In this document: piece after piece, positions 41,605 to 50,988 of the stretch
Position numbering within the stretch: position 1 is the stretch's first letter
Layout: each line of letters opens with the position of its first letter
Source: Ferruginibacter sp.
GTDB taxonomy: Bacteria > Bacteroidota > Bacteroidia > Chitinophagales > Chitinophagaceae
Length of the DNA: 64,000 nucleotides
Direction: 5' to 3'
Assembly (NCBI GenBank): GCA_014379625.1
Contig: JACMLJ010000009.1
Location: forward strand, 1 to 64,000
The notes under the pieces: model-generated
What the model saw: the letters and a program-made list of their open reading frames with translations, nothing else
What the model was told of the DNA's origin: nothing
The model's database searches: none
Translations under genes and position numbers: made by a program

Positions 41605-43155
41605 ATGATTTATTTTACATCCATGCTTTACAACACCCGACAGGAAGCCTACTACTTGTATATCATCCTTTGCAACGATGGATCTTTTTATACCGGCCTT
41701 ACTGATGACCTGGTAAAAAGATTTGAAGAGCATGTGAATGGTGTTTATGAAACATGCTACACACTTAAAAGGAGGCCATTGATTTTAAAATATTATGAAA
41801 CCATCCCGTTTTTAAAAGATGCCACAGAAAGGGAAATACAAATAAAGGGATGGTCGAAAGCGAAGAAAGTAGCGTTGATACAAGGGAATTTCCATATGCT
41901 TCAGTTACTTTCGCAATGCAATAATTTATCACATCATAAATACAAAGATTTGAATAAAGTTCCCGACTTAGATCAACCCCTGGATAGTTCTTCCACTCCA
42001 CTCCGTCTGGCCCGGGCCAGTTCAGGGCAGTTGAAGGCAGGCATACTTGGCGGGGGGCAACTTGGCAGGATGCTATTACAGGCCGCAGCTAATTATCCCG
42101 TAGAGACTTTTGTTATGGAGAATGACCCTGATTCTCCCGCCGCGCATCTTTGTCATCATTTTATCAAGGGCGATATTACCAATTTTGATGACGTATACAA
42201 TTTTGGAAAGGGCCTTGATGCAATTACCATAGAAATAGAAAGTGTAAATGAGGATGCCCTCGAAAAATTAGAAAATGAAGGGGTAAAAGTATATCCAAAA
42301 CCGGCAGCTTTACGAATCATTAAAAATAAAATATTACAAAAACATTTTTATAAAGACCACCAGATCCCCACCAGTGAATTTATCATTACTCAAAATCTAC
42401 AGGGATTAAAACAACAGGAAAATTTTTTGCCCGCTGTACATAAACTTGCCATCGGCGGTTATGATGGAAGGGGGGTGCAGATAATCAAAACGAGGGAGGA
42501 TATGGAAAAAGGATTTGACGCGCCTGCCGTGCTGGAGAAAATGGTAAATATCAAAAAAGAAATTGCGGTGATTGTGGCAGTGAATGATAAAAGAGAAACG
42601 ACTGTTTATCCGGCGGTAGACATGCTTTTTGATCAACGGTTGAATTTATTGGCATACCAGGTAAGTCCGGCCGACCTCCCTGAAAAACTATTGTGGAAAG
42701 TGGAAGCCATTGCGATGAAAGTGGTAAAAGAACTGGATAGCCCGGGCATTTTTGCAGTGGAACTTTTTGTGGATATCAATGATAATGCTTTTGTAAATGA
42801 AACGGCGCCACGGGTACACAATAGCGGGCACCATACTATTGAAGCCAACTATTCATCCCAGTTTGATATGTTGTGGAGAATAATGCTGGGCTTTCCGCTG
42901 GGGAGCACGGAACACATATTACCTGCCGCCATCGTAAACCTGGTGGGTGCGGATGGATATACCGGCGATGTTCACTATGAAGGTTTAAACGAAATATTAA
43001 AAATAGAAAATGTTTTTGTACATATTTATGGTAAAAAACAAACCAGGCCCGGCCGTAAAATGGGGCATATCACCATTGTCAGCAAAGAAAGGCAGGAACT
43101 GGTTCACCAGGCAAACCGGATAAAACAAACGGTAAGGGTGATAAGTACTGCCTGA
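41605..43155 (+). CDS. purK: GIY-YIG nuclease domain fused in frame to PurK (N5-CAIR synthase)
   Basis: One uninterrupted 516-codon frame. Residues 10-95 are a URI-like GIY-YIG domain (YYLYIILCNDGSFYTGLTDD, RFEEHV, ATEREIQIKGWSKAKK). Residues 96-142 are a polar linker ending STPLRLARASSGQ. Residues 143-516 are complete PurK: KAGILGGGQLGRMLLQAAAN, ATP-grasp IGGYDGRGVQII and VELFVDINDNAFVNETAPRVHNSGH. PurK makes N5-carboxyaminoimidazole ribonucleotide from AIR, ATP and bicarbonate. Codon 143 is TTG (42031) and could start a separate 374-residue PurK. Fusion or read-through of two genes cannot be separated by eye. Confidence 0.8.
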   Translation: MIYFTSMLYNTRQEAYYLYIILCNDGSFYTGLTDDLVKRFEEHVNGVYETCYTLKRRPLILKYYETIPFLKDATEREIQIKGWSKAKKVALIQGNFHMLQLLSQCNNLSHHKYKDLNKVPDLDQPLDSSSTPLRLARASSGQLKAGILGGGQLGRMLLQAAANYPVETFVMENDPDSPAAHLCHHFIKGDITNFDDVYNFGKGLDAITIEIESVNEDALEKLENEGVKVYPKPAALRIIKNKILQKHFYKDHQIPTSEFIITQNLQGLKQQENFLPAVHKLAIGGYDGRGVQIIKTREDMEKGFDAPAVLEKMVNIKKEIAVIVAVNDKRETTVYPAVDMLFDQRLNLLAYQVSPADLPEKLLWKVEAIAMKVVKELDSPGIFAVELFVDINDNAFVNETAPRVHNSGHHTIEANYSSQFDMLWRIMLGFPLGSTEHILPAAIVNLVGADGYTGDVHYEGLNEILKIENVFVHIYGKKQTRPGRKMGHITIVSKERQELVHQANRIKQTVRVISTA

Positions 43156-43378
43156 TGACTGATTTTCTGATGACAGATTTAGGGGAACCGCGCATATCAA
43201 GCATTATGCTATTATAAACCTGATTTTGGTTAACAGTAAAATTGCGCAATGAAAATAATTCACTGATAATGATACCAACAGGAAAACACAATAATCACAT
43301 CATCATTTACTTCAAATACAAGCCGGTGTTCCTGGCTTATTCTTCCCTACTATTTACTTTTAAGATTATGCGCTAAAC

Positions 43379-44191
43379 ATGATCAAATATTTCACCATAC
43401 CACCCAGTCAAACAATTGCCAAATATGTTAGAACATTTTGGGTATTGGAAGGTACCCTTGCACAAGATCAAATTTATACCCATCGCACAATGGCAGATGG
43501 AAGTGCAGAACTCTTTTTTCATTACGACGGGATTTTTGATGAGCTGCTTCCCAACGATAAAACTGAATCATCTATTGCATCAGGGATAAGCGGACCTTCT
43601 GAAAAATTCAACAGGTTTTGTATCCGCAAAAACTTTGGCATGTTTGGCGTATATCTGTATCCTTTTGCCTTACCGCATTTTTTTAAGATCCCCGCATCTT
43701 CCTTAAGCAACGAAATGCCCGACCTGGAAACCCTGCTCGGACAGGCAGGAAAAGAACTGGAGGAAAAGATCATGCTGGCCAAAGACAATTGTAGCAGGGT
43801 GCAGTTGATGACCAGTTTTTTTGAAGAAAGGTTAGCGCACAATAACTGCACACACACTCACCTGTTTGACGCGATTCATTATATCATACAAAATAAAGGG
43901 ACAACAAAAGTGGAGGAATTAGCTACGTTGAATTTTTTATCTGTGCGGCAGTTTGAGAGAAATTTTAAATCTTTTGCCGGGTTTAGCCCTAAATTATATT
44001 CAAGAATTATTCGTTTCCAGTCTGCAATTAATCAATATGGCAATAAAAACAGAACCCTCACTCAAATTGCCTATGACTGTGGGTATTACGACCAATCGCA
44101 TTTTATCCACGACTTCAAAGAATTCTCGGGCTACCATCCCCAACAATACTTTTCAGGAAATGCTGAGGGAGTGGAATGGAGAGACACTTGA
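43379..44191 (+). CDS. AraC-family transcriptional regulator
   Basis: A 270-residue protein. The N-terminal DUF6597-like domain (about 1-110) has PPSQTIAKYVRTFWVLEG. The C-terminal 100 residues form the double HTH: VEELATLNFLSVRQFERNFK and RTLTQIAYDCGYYDQSHFIHDFKEFSGYHPQQY. It lies beside a minus-strand efflux operon (44364-50204) and could control it, but the genes are convergent rather than divergent. Effector unknown. Confidence 0.9.
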   Translation: MIKYFTIPPSQTIAKYVRTFWVLEGTLAQDQIYTHRTMADGSAELFFHYDGIFDELLPNDKTESSIASGISGPSEKFNRFCIRKNFGMFGVYLYPFALPHFFKIPASSLSNEMPDLETLLGQAGKELEEKIMLAKDNCSRVQLMTSFFEERLAHNNCTHTHLFDAIHYIIQNKGTTKVEELATLNFLSVRQFERNFKSFAGFSPKLYSRIIRFQSAINQYGNKNRTLTQIAYDCGYYDQSHFIHDFKEFSGYHPQQYFSGNAEGVEWRDT

Positions 44192-44363
44192 CCCGGTGAG
44201 GTTTAAAGTTTATTACTAAGATGAGTACGGATGCTTTTGTTGTTTAAAGCTAAAAATCTATACAATGAAAGTAAAAAAAAGGAAACAGGACGGTGAATTG
44301 ATATTAGAGAAAATTGTTCAATACTTTATCTTCAACCAAACGAGTTTGATTACCATTGCCCAT

Positions 44364-45662
44364 TCACAATGCCAGTTGATTTCCCAACCGCTTCAGTTCG
44401 ATTTCCGCCGACTTGGCGGCATAGTTTAAATTAACCAACCTGAAGCCGGATGCTTCAAAACTTTGCTGGGCGTTTTTTACATCTACAATAGTTGCCTGTT
44501 TAAACTGGAAACGCTTCAGTACCAGTTCAAGTAATTGTCCCGATAATATATAATTCTGTTGTTCAGTTGCTAATTGTTTTAAAGTGGAAGCATAAGTTTG
44601 ATAGGATTTTACTACCTGCGAACGGTAATCCCTGATCAATACCTGCTTATTCAGTTCCGCATTACGCACATTGATCTCCGCTACTTTTTGTTGCCTCCTG
44701 AATATGGAACCATTATAAATAGGTATGCCAATCGACAATCCCACCGAGGGCCCATAATTCTGGTTTAGCAATAACTGCCCGGCCGCGGCCTGGTTACGGT
44801 TGAAATTATACCCTGCTGTTGCACGTACCGAAGGGTAACGGAAGGCGGCGGTTTCTCTTACGATCAGTTCATTGATCCTTACCTGTTCGTCCGATGCAAG
44901 GATATCCGGGTTCTGATGAATGTTATTCAGCAGGTTGTCTAAACTGATTGTTTGATCCACCAATATCGTGTCCTTAATGGCGATCACAGAATCCGGTTTC
45001 AACGTTAGCAAACGAAGTAGTTCCGTTTTTGCCTGTTCAATAATCAGTTGCTGCGACAACTGCGCCTGCAGCAAAGCATTCAGATCAATTTGTGCCTGGA
45101 AAAGATCGGCATTATTGGCTAAGCCTGCTTTCTGGCTGGTTTGTACAATTTCCAATTGCTGACGTGACGCATCAATTGACCTTTCAATGGTTATTAAATA
45201 ACTCTGCTGGCGAACAATATCATAATAGCCCGTCATTACCGCACCAATAATATCCTGGATCTGGGAATTGAGCAAATCCTGGCTTTGCTTTTGCAATTGT
45301 GCCAGCCGGCTTTTGGCGGCTACCACCCTGTTACCATTATACAGCAGCATACTGATGGAAAGATTTGAGTTTAAATTATTTACAGCAGCCGCATTCCTGG
45401 TAATAGAAACCCCTGTATTTAGTTTTTGATTAATGGTCGACACCTGCTCATTATCCGTTACTGTGGCAGTTACCAGTGGCAGGCCACCAGCAACGCCCCT
45501 GTTATTTAAAATGGTATTGGCTTCCACATCGTTTTTAGCTAATTGAATATCGAGGCTGTTTTTAAGGGCGATATTAACGGCATCGGGTAAACGCAAAACA
45601 TCCTGCGCCCTTCCTGTGAGCGAACCATACAATAAAAAAAAATATAGCATTTTTTTAGTCAT
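44364..45662 (-). CDS. TolC-family outer-membrane efflux protein
   Basis: A 432-residue protein with a signal peptide (ending near GRAQ). The two-fold TolC pattern is present: LPDAVNIALKNSLDIQLAKND at the start and a repeat near residue 200-230, with long coiled helices containing VRQQSYLITIERSIDASRQQ. It is the last gene of an RND operon (adaptor, pump, channel on the minus strand), separated from the pump gene by a 242-base low-complexity region. Confidence 0.9.
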   Translation of the reverse strand: MTKKMLYFFLLYGSLTGRAQDVLRLPDAVNIALKNSLDIQLAKNDVEANTILNNRGVAGGLPLVTATVTDNEQVSTINQKLNTGVSITRNAAAVNNLNSNLSISMLLYNGNRVVAAKSRLAQLQKQSQDLLNSQIQDIIGAVMTGYYDIVRQQSYLITIERSIDASRQQLEIVQTSQKAGLANNADLFQAQIDLNALLQAQLSQQLIIEQAKTELLRLLTLKPDSVIAIKDTILVDQTISLDNLLNNIHQNPDILASDEQVRINELIVRETAAFRYPSVRATAGYNFNRNQAAAGQLLLNQNYGPSVGLSIGIPIYNGSIFRRQQKVAEINVRNAELNKQVLIRDYRSQVVKSYQTYASTLKQLATEQQNYILSGQLLELVLKRFQFKQATIVDVKNAQQSFEASGFRLVNLNYAAKSAEIELKRLGNQLAL

Positions 45663-45681
45663 CCTTTATAGTATAGAAGGT

Positions 45682-45918
45682 TAAGTATTGTTGTTCGTTG
45701 GTTGTTGTTGGTTGGTTGTTGAGCATTGACCGTTGGGCGTTGTTTGTTGGTCGTTGGGCGTTGTTCGTTGGTTGTTGACCGTTATTCGTTGGCCGTTGTC
45801 CGCTTGCTATTCATTGTATTGTTAATAGTCATGCAGCCCAACCAACCATCAACCACAAACCATCGACGACCAACCATCAACCACCAACCACAAACCACCA
45901 ACCACTAACCATCAACCA
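45682..45918. repeat. GTTG-rich / CAAC-rich low-complexity inverted region
   Basis: About 45682-45795 consists of degenerate GTTGGTTGTTG and CGTTG units. About 45835-45918 consists of CAACCA, ACCATCAACC and ACAAACC units, the complementary sense. Together they can pair over many tens of bases. It lies between the pump and tolC genes, extending slightly into the pump gene's 3' end. Confidence 0.75.
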
Positions 45919-48900
45919 CCTTATGCTTTCCTGATAAAAAAGTATAGATGGCCGGTATAATAAACAAAGTTAAAATCAATGAAAATACAATACCGCCTAC
46001 TACTACGATACCCAGTGGCACACGGCTGGTAGCAGATGCACCAAGGCCCAGTGCGATAGGAAGGGCGCCCAGCGAAGTGGCGAGGCTTGTCATTAAAATG
46101 GGCCGCAGCCGCTGTTGCGAAGCCTGCAATACCGCCTCCACTTTATCCAGGCCCTGTTCTCTTTTTTTATTGGCGAATTCCACAATCAGTATCCCGTTCT
46201 TTGTTACGAGCCCTATCAGCATGATCATTCCAATTTCAGAAAAAATATTGAGCGTTTGGTCAAATATAAACAGGCTCAGCAAAGCGCCCGCCATAGCAAG
46301 TGGTACGGTAAGCATGATGATAAAGGGATCCACAAAACTTTCAAACTGGGCGGCCAGGATGAGGTAAATTAATATCAATGCCAACCCAAAGGCGAACGCG
46401 ATATTGGAGGAACTTTCTGCATAGTCCCTGGATGGGCCGGTTAACGAAGTCTGGTAACTTTCATCAAGTAATTTTTTCCCGATCGCTTCCATCGCATTCA
46501 CACCATCCCCAATTGTTTTACCATCGGCTAATGAAGCCGAAATGGTGGCCGCTTTATACCGGTTATAGTGAAATAATGTAGCGGGGCTGCTACCTTCTTC
46601 CAGTTTAATTACCGCACTGATCGGTATTGGCTCTCCCCTGTTATTGCGTACAAATAGTTTGGCGATATCCCCCGGCTGGGTACGGTCAGTCCTGTCAACC
46701 TGTGCTATTACCTGGTACTGGTAACCATTCATGATAAAATAAGCCAGCCTTCCGCCACTAAAAGCAGATTGCAGGGCGGCAACAACATCCTGCGAAGATA
46801 ACCCGAGATCCTTTACTTTTATTCTATCCAGTGACAACTCCACTTCAGGCTTATTGAACTTCAGGTTTACATCTACATTTGCAAATGTTCTGTCCTTTCT
46901 TGCTTCTTCTAAAAATTTCGGTATTACCTCTCTTAATTTATTCAGGTCCTGGTTTTGTAACACATATTGTACGGGTAAACTACCTCTTGAACCGGCGCCT
47001 ACTGCAATGGTTTGTTCCTGCACGGCAAAAATCCTGGCATCATTAAAACGCTGCAATTTTTTTTGCAGGTCGCTCGCTATCACTGCCTGGCTCCTGTTGC
47101 GTAAACCAGGCTCTACCAGTCCTAACCGTGGTTGGGCGCTATTGAGCGCGCCACCTCCTCCTCCGCCGCCGGGTGTTCGTACAAATACAAAATCCCTTTC
47201 CGGTACCGAATCATACAGGTAGTTACTGATATCGTCGGATATTTTTAACATGCTGCTGTAACTGGTACCTTCTGCCGCGGTAGAGGTAAAACGTATATTG
47301 CTTCTGTCTTCAAGCGGGGCTATCTCGGTTTGTAAATTTGTAATGATAAGCGCTATTATCACACCACAGGCTGCCACTACCACCCAGGCCAACCATCTTA
47401 CCCTAAAAAAGCCCTTTAACCAACGCAGGTAACCATTTTCCATTCCTGTAAAAAAAGGCTCCGTCTTCATATAAAATTTACCATGCCCTGCTTTCTTCCT
47501 GTTTAATACCACGTTTAAAACCGGTGTAATGGTTAGCGAAACCAATGCGGATATTAAAACCGCGGCAGCCAGCGTTACGCCAAACTCCCTGAATAAACGG
47601 CCTATAAATCCTTCTAAAAATATAACCGGTAAAAACACCACCGCCAATGTGATGGAAGTAGAAATAACCGCGAAGAATATTTCTTTACTTCCTTCCACCG
47701 CTGCCTGCCGGATCGGCATACCTTTTTCAAATTTGCTGAAAATATTTTCCGTTACCACTATTCCGTCATCCACCACCAGCCCTGTGGCCAGCACTATACC
47801 AAGCAGGGTTAATATGTTAATTGAAAAACCCGAATAGTACATGATGAAAAAAGTAGCCACCAACGAAATGGGTATATCAATAAGGGGCCGGATGGCAATC
47901 AGCCAGTCCCTGAAAAAGAAAAAGATAACCAAAACCACCAATGTAAAGGAGATCATTAAAGTTTCCTGTACTTCATGAATAGACTTGCGGATATTGGTGG
48001 TGTTATCCAGTATCACATTCATTTCAATATCCGACCTGTTTGTTTTTTTTATCGCCTCCAGCTTTTTGTTAAAGTCATCGGCTATCTGGATATTGTTGGC
48101 GCCGGGCTGAGGTATCAATACGATGCCCACTGCGTTTACACCATTGTACTTCCAACTCTGTTCAAGTTCTTCAGGCCCTATTTCTACCCTTGCCACATCG
48201 CTGAGCCTTAGGATACCAGCGCTATCAGAACGTATGATCAGGTCGCGAAAATCTTTTTCCGAACTAAGCCTGCCCAAAGTTTTAATGGTTAGCTCCGTAT
48301 TATTGCCATAAATTTTCCCGGGCGGCAAATCAATATTTTCGCTGTTCAAAGCGGTCCTGATATCAGAAAAGGATATTCCCTGCGCCGTCATTTTATCGGG
48401 ATCGATCCAGATACGCATCGCCATTCGCTTTTGCCCAAAAATATTCACGGAACTTACCTGGTTAATTGTTTGAAACTGCTGCTGCAGCACATTTTCTGCA
48501 TAGTCACTCAATTCCAGCAAACCCTTCGTGCGGCTTTGTACTGCCAGTATCAAAATAAAATCGCTGTTTGCATCGGCCTTGGTAACCACGGGAGGGGCAT
48601 CGATATCCTGCGGTAAACCCCTGCTTGCCTGCCCTACTTTATCACGTACGTCACTGGCAGCGGCTTCCAGGTTTACACTTAATTCAAACTCCACTGTGAT
48701 ATTACTGTTGCCCAATGTACTGGAGGAAGTAATGGTTCTGATGCCCGGGATACCATTGATCTGTTTTTCAAGTGGCTCGGTAACCTGGCTTTCCATTATA
48801 TCCGGATTGGCACCGGTATAAGAGGTGCGGATATTGATAATTGCGGGATCAATCGCCGGGTAGTCCCGCACTGCAAGGAAGGTATACCCTACCACACCAA

Positions 48901-48970
48901 ACAAGATGATCATAAGGTTCAATACAGTAGCGAAAACCGGCCGCTTTAAAGAAAATTCAGAAATATTCAT
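45905..48970 (-). CDS. RND efflux pump (AcrB/HAE1 type)
   Basis: A 1021-residue inner-membrane pump of usual length. It starts FSLKRPVFATVLNLMIILFG, has GIRTITSSSTLGNSNITVEF, the TM4 region VLATGLVVDDGIVVTENIF with charged D residues, GFIGRLFREFGVTLAAAVL, and the C-terminal FSEIGMIMLIGLVTKNGILI. It exports drugs or lipophilic compounds using the proton gradient. The upstream gene supplies the adaptor. Substrate unknown. Confidence 0.95.
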   Translation of the reverse strand: MNISEFSLKRPVFATVLNLMIILFGVVGYTFLAVRDYPAIDPAIINIRTSYTGANPDIMESQVTEPLEKQINGIPGIRTITSSSTLGNSNITVEFELSVNLEAAASDVRDKVGQASRGLPQDIDAPPVVTKADANSDFILILAVQSRTKGLLELSDYAENVLQQQFQTINQVSSVNIFGQKRMAMRIWIDPDKMTAQGISFSDIRTALNSENIDLPPGKIYGNNTELTIKTLGRLSSEKDFRDLIIRSDSAGILRLSDVARVEIGPEELEQSWKYNGVNAVGIVLIPQPGANNIQIADDFNKKLEAIKKTNRSDIEMNVILDNTTNIRKSIHEVQETLMISFTLVVLVIFFFFRDWLIAIRPLIDIPISLVATFFIMYYSGFSINILTLLGIVLATGLVVDDGIVVTENIFSKFEKGMPIRQAAVEGSKEIFFAVISTSITLAVVFLPVIFLEGFIGRLFREFGVTLAAAVLISALVSLTITPVLNVVLNRKKAGHGKFYMKTEPFFTGMENGYLRWLKGFFRVRWLAWVVVAACGVIIALIITNLQTEIAPLEDRSNIRFTSTAAEGTSYSSMLKISDDISNYLYDSVPERDFVFVRTPGGGGGGGALNSAQPRLGLVEPGLRNRSQAVIASDLQKKLQRFNDARIFAVQEQTIAVGAGSRGSLPVQYVLQNQDLNKLREVIPKFLEEARKDRTFANVDVNLKFNKPEVELSLDRIKVKDLGLSSQDVVAALQSAFSGGRLAYFIMNGYQYQVIAQVDRTDRTQPGDIAKLFVRNNRGEPIPISAVIKLEEGSSPATLFHYNRYKAATISASLADGKTIGDGVNAMEAIGKKLLDESYQTSLTGPSRDYAESSSNIAFAFGLALILIYLILAAQFESFVDPFIIMLTVPLAMAGALLSLFIFDQTLNIFSEIGMIMLIGLVTKNGILIVEFANKKREQGLDKVEAVLQASQQRLRPILMTSLATSLGALPIALGLGASATSRVPLGIVVVGGIVFSLILTLFIIPAIYTFLSGKHKVVDG

Positions 48971-49112
48971 GTAGTTAAAACGGGATATAAATTTTTTTAA
49001 TCAATAGCTTCTGTCAGTAAACGGGAAAATGTTGACCCGATAGCTATGGGGTGGGCAATAGGCAATATAAAATCCTGCTTTCACCATTCACCATTCACCT
49101 TTTCACCATACA

Positions 49113-50204
49113 TTATTTTATGCCGGCACTATCAGTCAGCCCGGATAATTTTTTTACCTGCCGCACCTTTAATGCGCCGTTGGGCCTTGCAAATAGTACA
49201 CCTGTAACCACTATCGAATCTCCAACGTCAATGCCATTTGTGACTTCTACTGTATTGGACTCCCTGATACCGGTTTGTACATTTACAAAACTGGCCTTCC
49301 CTTTTTTTATTAATATCACCTGGTTATTTCTGTCGTCGGGAATAATGCAATTGGCAGGCACTTTTATTGAAGCCCTCCCTTTTCCTGCATCAATATAAAC
49401 TTTTACAAATGCACCCGGGTTTGCATGGGCCCCTTTTAATAATGCCCTCACCTTTAAATTCCGGGTATCTGTATTGGCGCCAGGTTCAGTTGCTATAATC
49501 ATGGCCCTTCCTTTTTCCTTGGTGACCGCATCTACTTCTACTTCTACAAGGGTGCCTGTCTTTATTGCATCTCCATACATTTCGGGCAGGGTGAAATCTA
49601 CTTTTACTTCGCTGGTTTGTTGCAAGGTGGCAATGATGGTTGCGGGTGTAACATAGGCGCCCGGGCTCACCTGTCGCAACCCTGCCACCCCGTTAAAAGG
49701 CGTCCTGACCACAGTTTTATCAACCAGTGCACGGGTATAAACAATATCAGCTTTTAAAGTATTTACCTGGTTCAATGCTGCATCATAGTCAGCCTGGTTA
49801 AGCCCGTTCACATCCAGTAACTGTTTTAAACGGTCCACGGTTTTTTGAGCAAGATCCAGTTGTACGTTACTTCTTGAAATTTGCGCCAGCAGGTCGGCGT
49901 CATTTACCCTTGCCACAACAGTTCCTTTTGTAATCAATTTACCTTCGGGAAGGTGTAGAAAAATAAGTCTGCCGCTTACTTCAGGACGAAGCTCCACATA
50001 TTCATTGGCGATTACAGTGCCATTGGCCTCAATTGTGTCGCTGATAGATTCCTTTTCAGCAATTATAATATCAACTACAACCGGCGGATTAATTTTGGGT
50101 GCATTAGAGGAGGAGGCTTTTGATTTGCTTTTACAATCAGTAAAAAATATAATCAGCAAAACTGAAAAAAAAATATAAGTCAGCCTTTTAAAAAAATGGT
50201 GCAT
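49113..50204 (-). CDS. RND efflux periplasmic adaptor (MFP/HlyD type)
   Basis: A 363-residue protein with a lipoprotein-like signal (LLIIFFTDC). It has the barrel-hybrid start IIAEKESISDTIEANGTVIA, the lipoyl-like half motif GRLIFLHLPEGKLITKGTVV, an alpha-hairpin (LDLAQKTVDRLKQLLDVNGL) and a beta barrel (GVAGLRQVSPGAYVTPATII). It links the pump to TolC. First gene of the operon; a -7 element lies at 50234-50241. Confidence 0.93.
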   Translation of the reverse strand: MHHFFKRLTYIFFSVLLIIFFTDCKSKSKASSSNAPKINPPVVVDIIIAEKESISDTIEANGTVIANEYVELRPEVSGRLIFLHLPEGKLITKGTVVARVNDADLLAQISRSNVQLDLAQKTVDRLKQLLDVNGLNQADYDAALNQVNTLKADIVYTRALVDKTVVRTPFNGVAGLRQVSPGAYVTPATIIATLQQTSEVKVDFTLPEMYGDAIKTGTLVEVEVDAVTKEKGRAMIIATEPGANTDTRNLKVRALLKGAHANPGAFVKVYIDAGKGRASIKVPANCIIPDDRNNQVILIKKGKASFVNVQTGIRESNTVEVTNGIDVGDSIVVTGVLFARPNGALKVRQVKKLSGLTDSAGIK

Positions 50205-50233
50205 TTTATTCTACATTATTGATAAAGGAACAC

Positions 50234-50241
50234 CAAATATA
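50234..50241 (-). promoter_or_regulatory. Candidate -7 element of the efflux operon
   Basis: TATATTTG on the minus strand, 29 bases upstream of the adaptor ATG. No TTTG was found at the usual -33 distance, which would fit a promoter needing an activator. Confidence 0.4.
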
Positions 50242-50421
50242 GTAAGTATTATGTGATGCTCCGTTTGGACTATACATAACGGCCATGAGTAATAAATGCC
50301 GCACACAAATTCATTAGAAGCTTTTTTAGCCGGGAACAATCGGTAGATTAAAAATATATGTTTAAAAATATAGCCTGACTGGTTTACAATTTTTGCCTTT
50401 CTTTGCGTAAAATTTAAATGC

Positions 50422-50937
50422 ATGAACCCTCTTGTCGGAATTATAATGGGCAGCGAAAGCGATCTTGAAATTATGAAAGGTGCTGCCGAAATGCTTCGCC
50501 AGTTTGATGTAGAACCTGAATTAACGATTGTCTCTGCCCACCGCACACCCGAACGGTTACGCGAGTATGCCGGCAAAGCAAAAGAAAGGGGATTGAAAGT
50601 GATCATCGCTGGAGCGGGAGGCGCTGCGCACCTACCGGGAATGGTGGCTGCAAATACTATTTTGCCGGTTATCGGCGTACCTGTAAAATCTTCCAATTCC
50701 ATTGATGGATGGGATTCGGTACTATCTATTTTACAAATGCCCTACGGTGTACCGGTAGCAACAGTAGCCCTCAATGGTGCGAAAAATGCGGGTATCCTGG
50801 CAGCACAGATTTTGGCATTACATGATCCATCCATTGCAGGCAAGCTGGAAGCTTACAAAGAATACCAGGACGATATTGTAATGGAAAGTGTGAAAAATGT
50901 AAAGCGGCTGGGATTTACGAATGACTTTGATAAATAA
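50422..50937 (+). CDS. purE: N5-carboxyaminoimidazole ribonucleotide mutase
   Basis: A 171-residue class I PurE. Motifs seen: [53 protein letters not shown] and [11 protein letters not shown]. It converts N5-CAIR, the PurK product, to CAIR. PurK is encoded at 41605-43155; the two are commonly adjacent, but here an AraC gene and an efflux operon lie between them. ATG at 50422. Confidence 0.95.
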   Translation: MNPLVGIIMGSESDLEIMKGAAEMLRQFDVEPELTIVSAHRTPERLREYAGKAKERGLKVIIAGAGGAAHLPGMVAANTILPVIGVPVKSSNSIDGWDSVLSILQMPYGVPVATVALNGAKNAGILAAQILALHDPSIAGKLEAYKEYQDDIVMESVKNVKRLGFTNDFDK

Positions 50938-50988
50938 GGAATGTAACATGACCTGTAATAAAAAATGAGCTGACCGAAGACCTTCTCT

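Noticed and set aside
41290..41733. Minus-strand open frames repeating FLDFARFSTS
   Set aside because: They are translations of the 17-bp tandem array, open only because the unit has no stop codon.
45726..45908. 60-codon plus-strand open frame
   Set aside because: It lies entirely in the GTTG/CAAC low-complexity region.
50211..50702. 163-codon minus-strand open frame
   Set aside because: It is antisense to purE and crosses the divergent promoter region; no family features.
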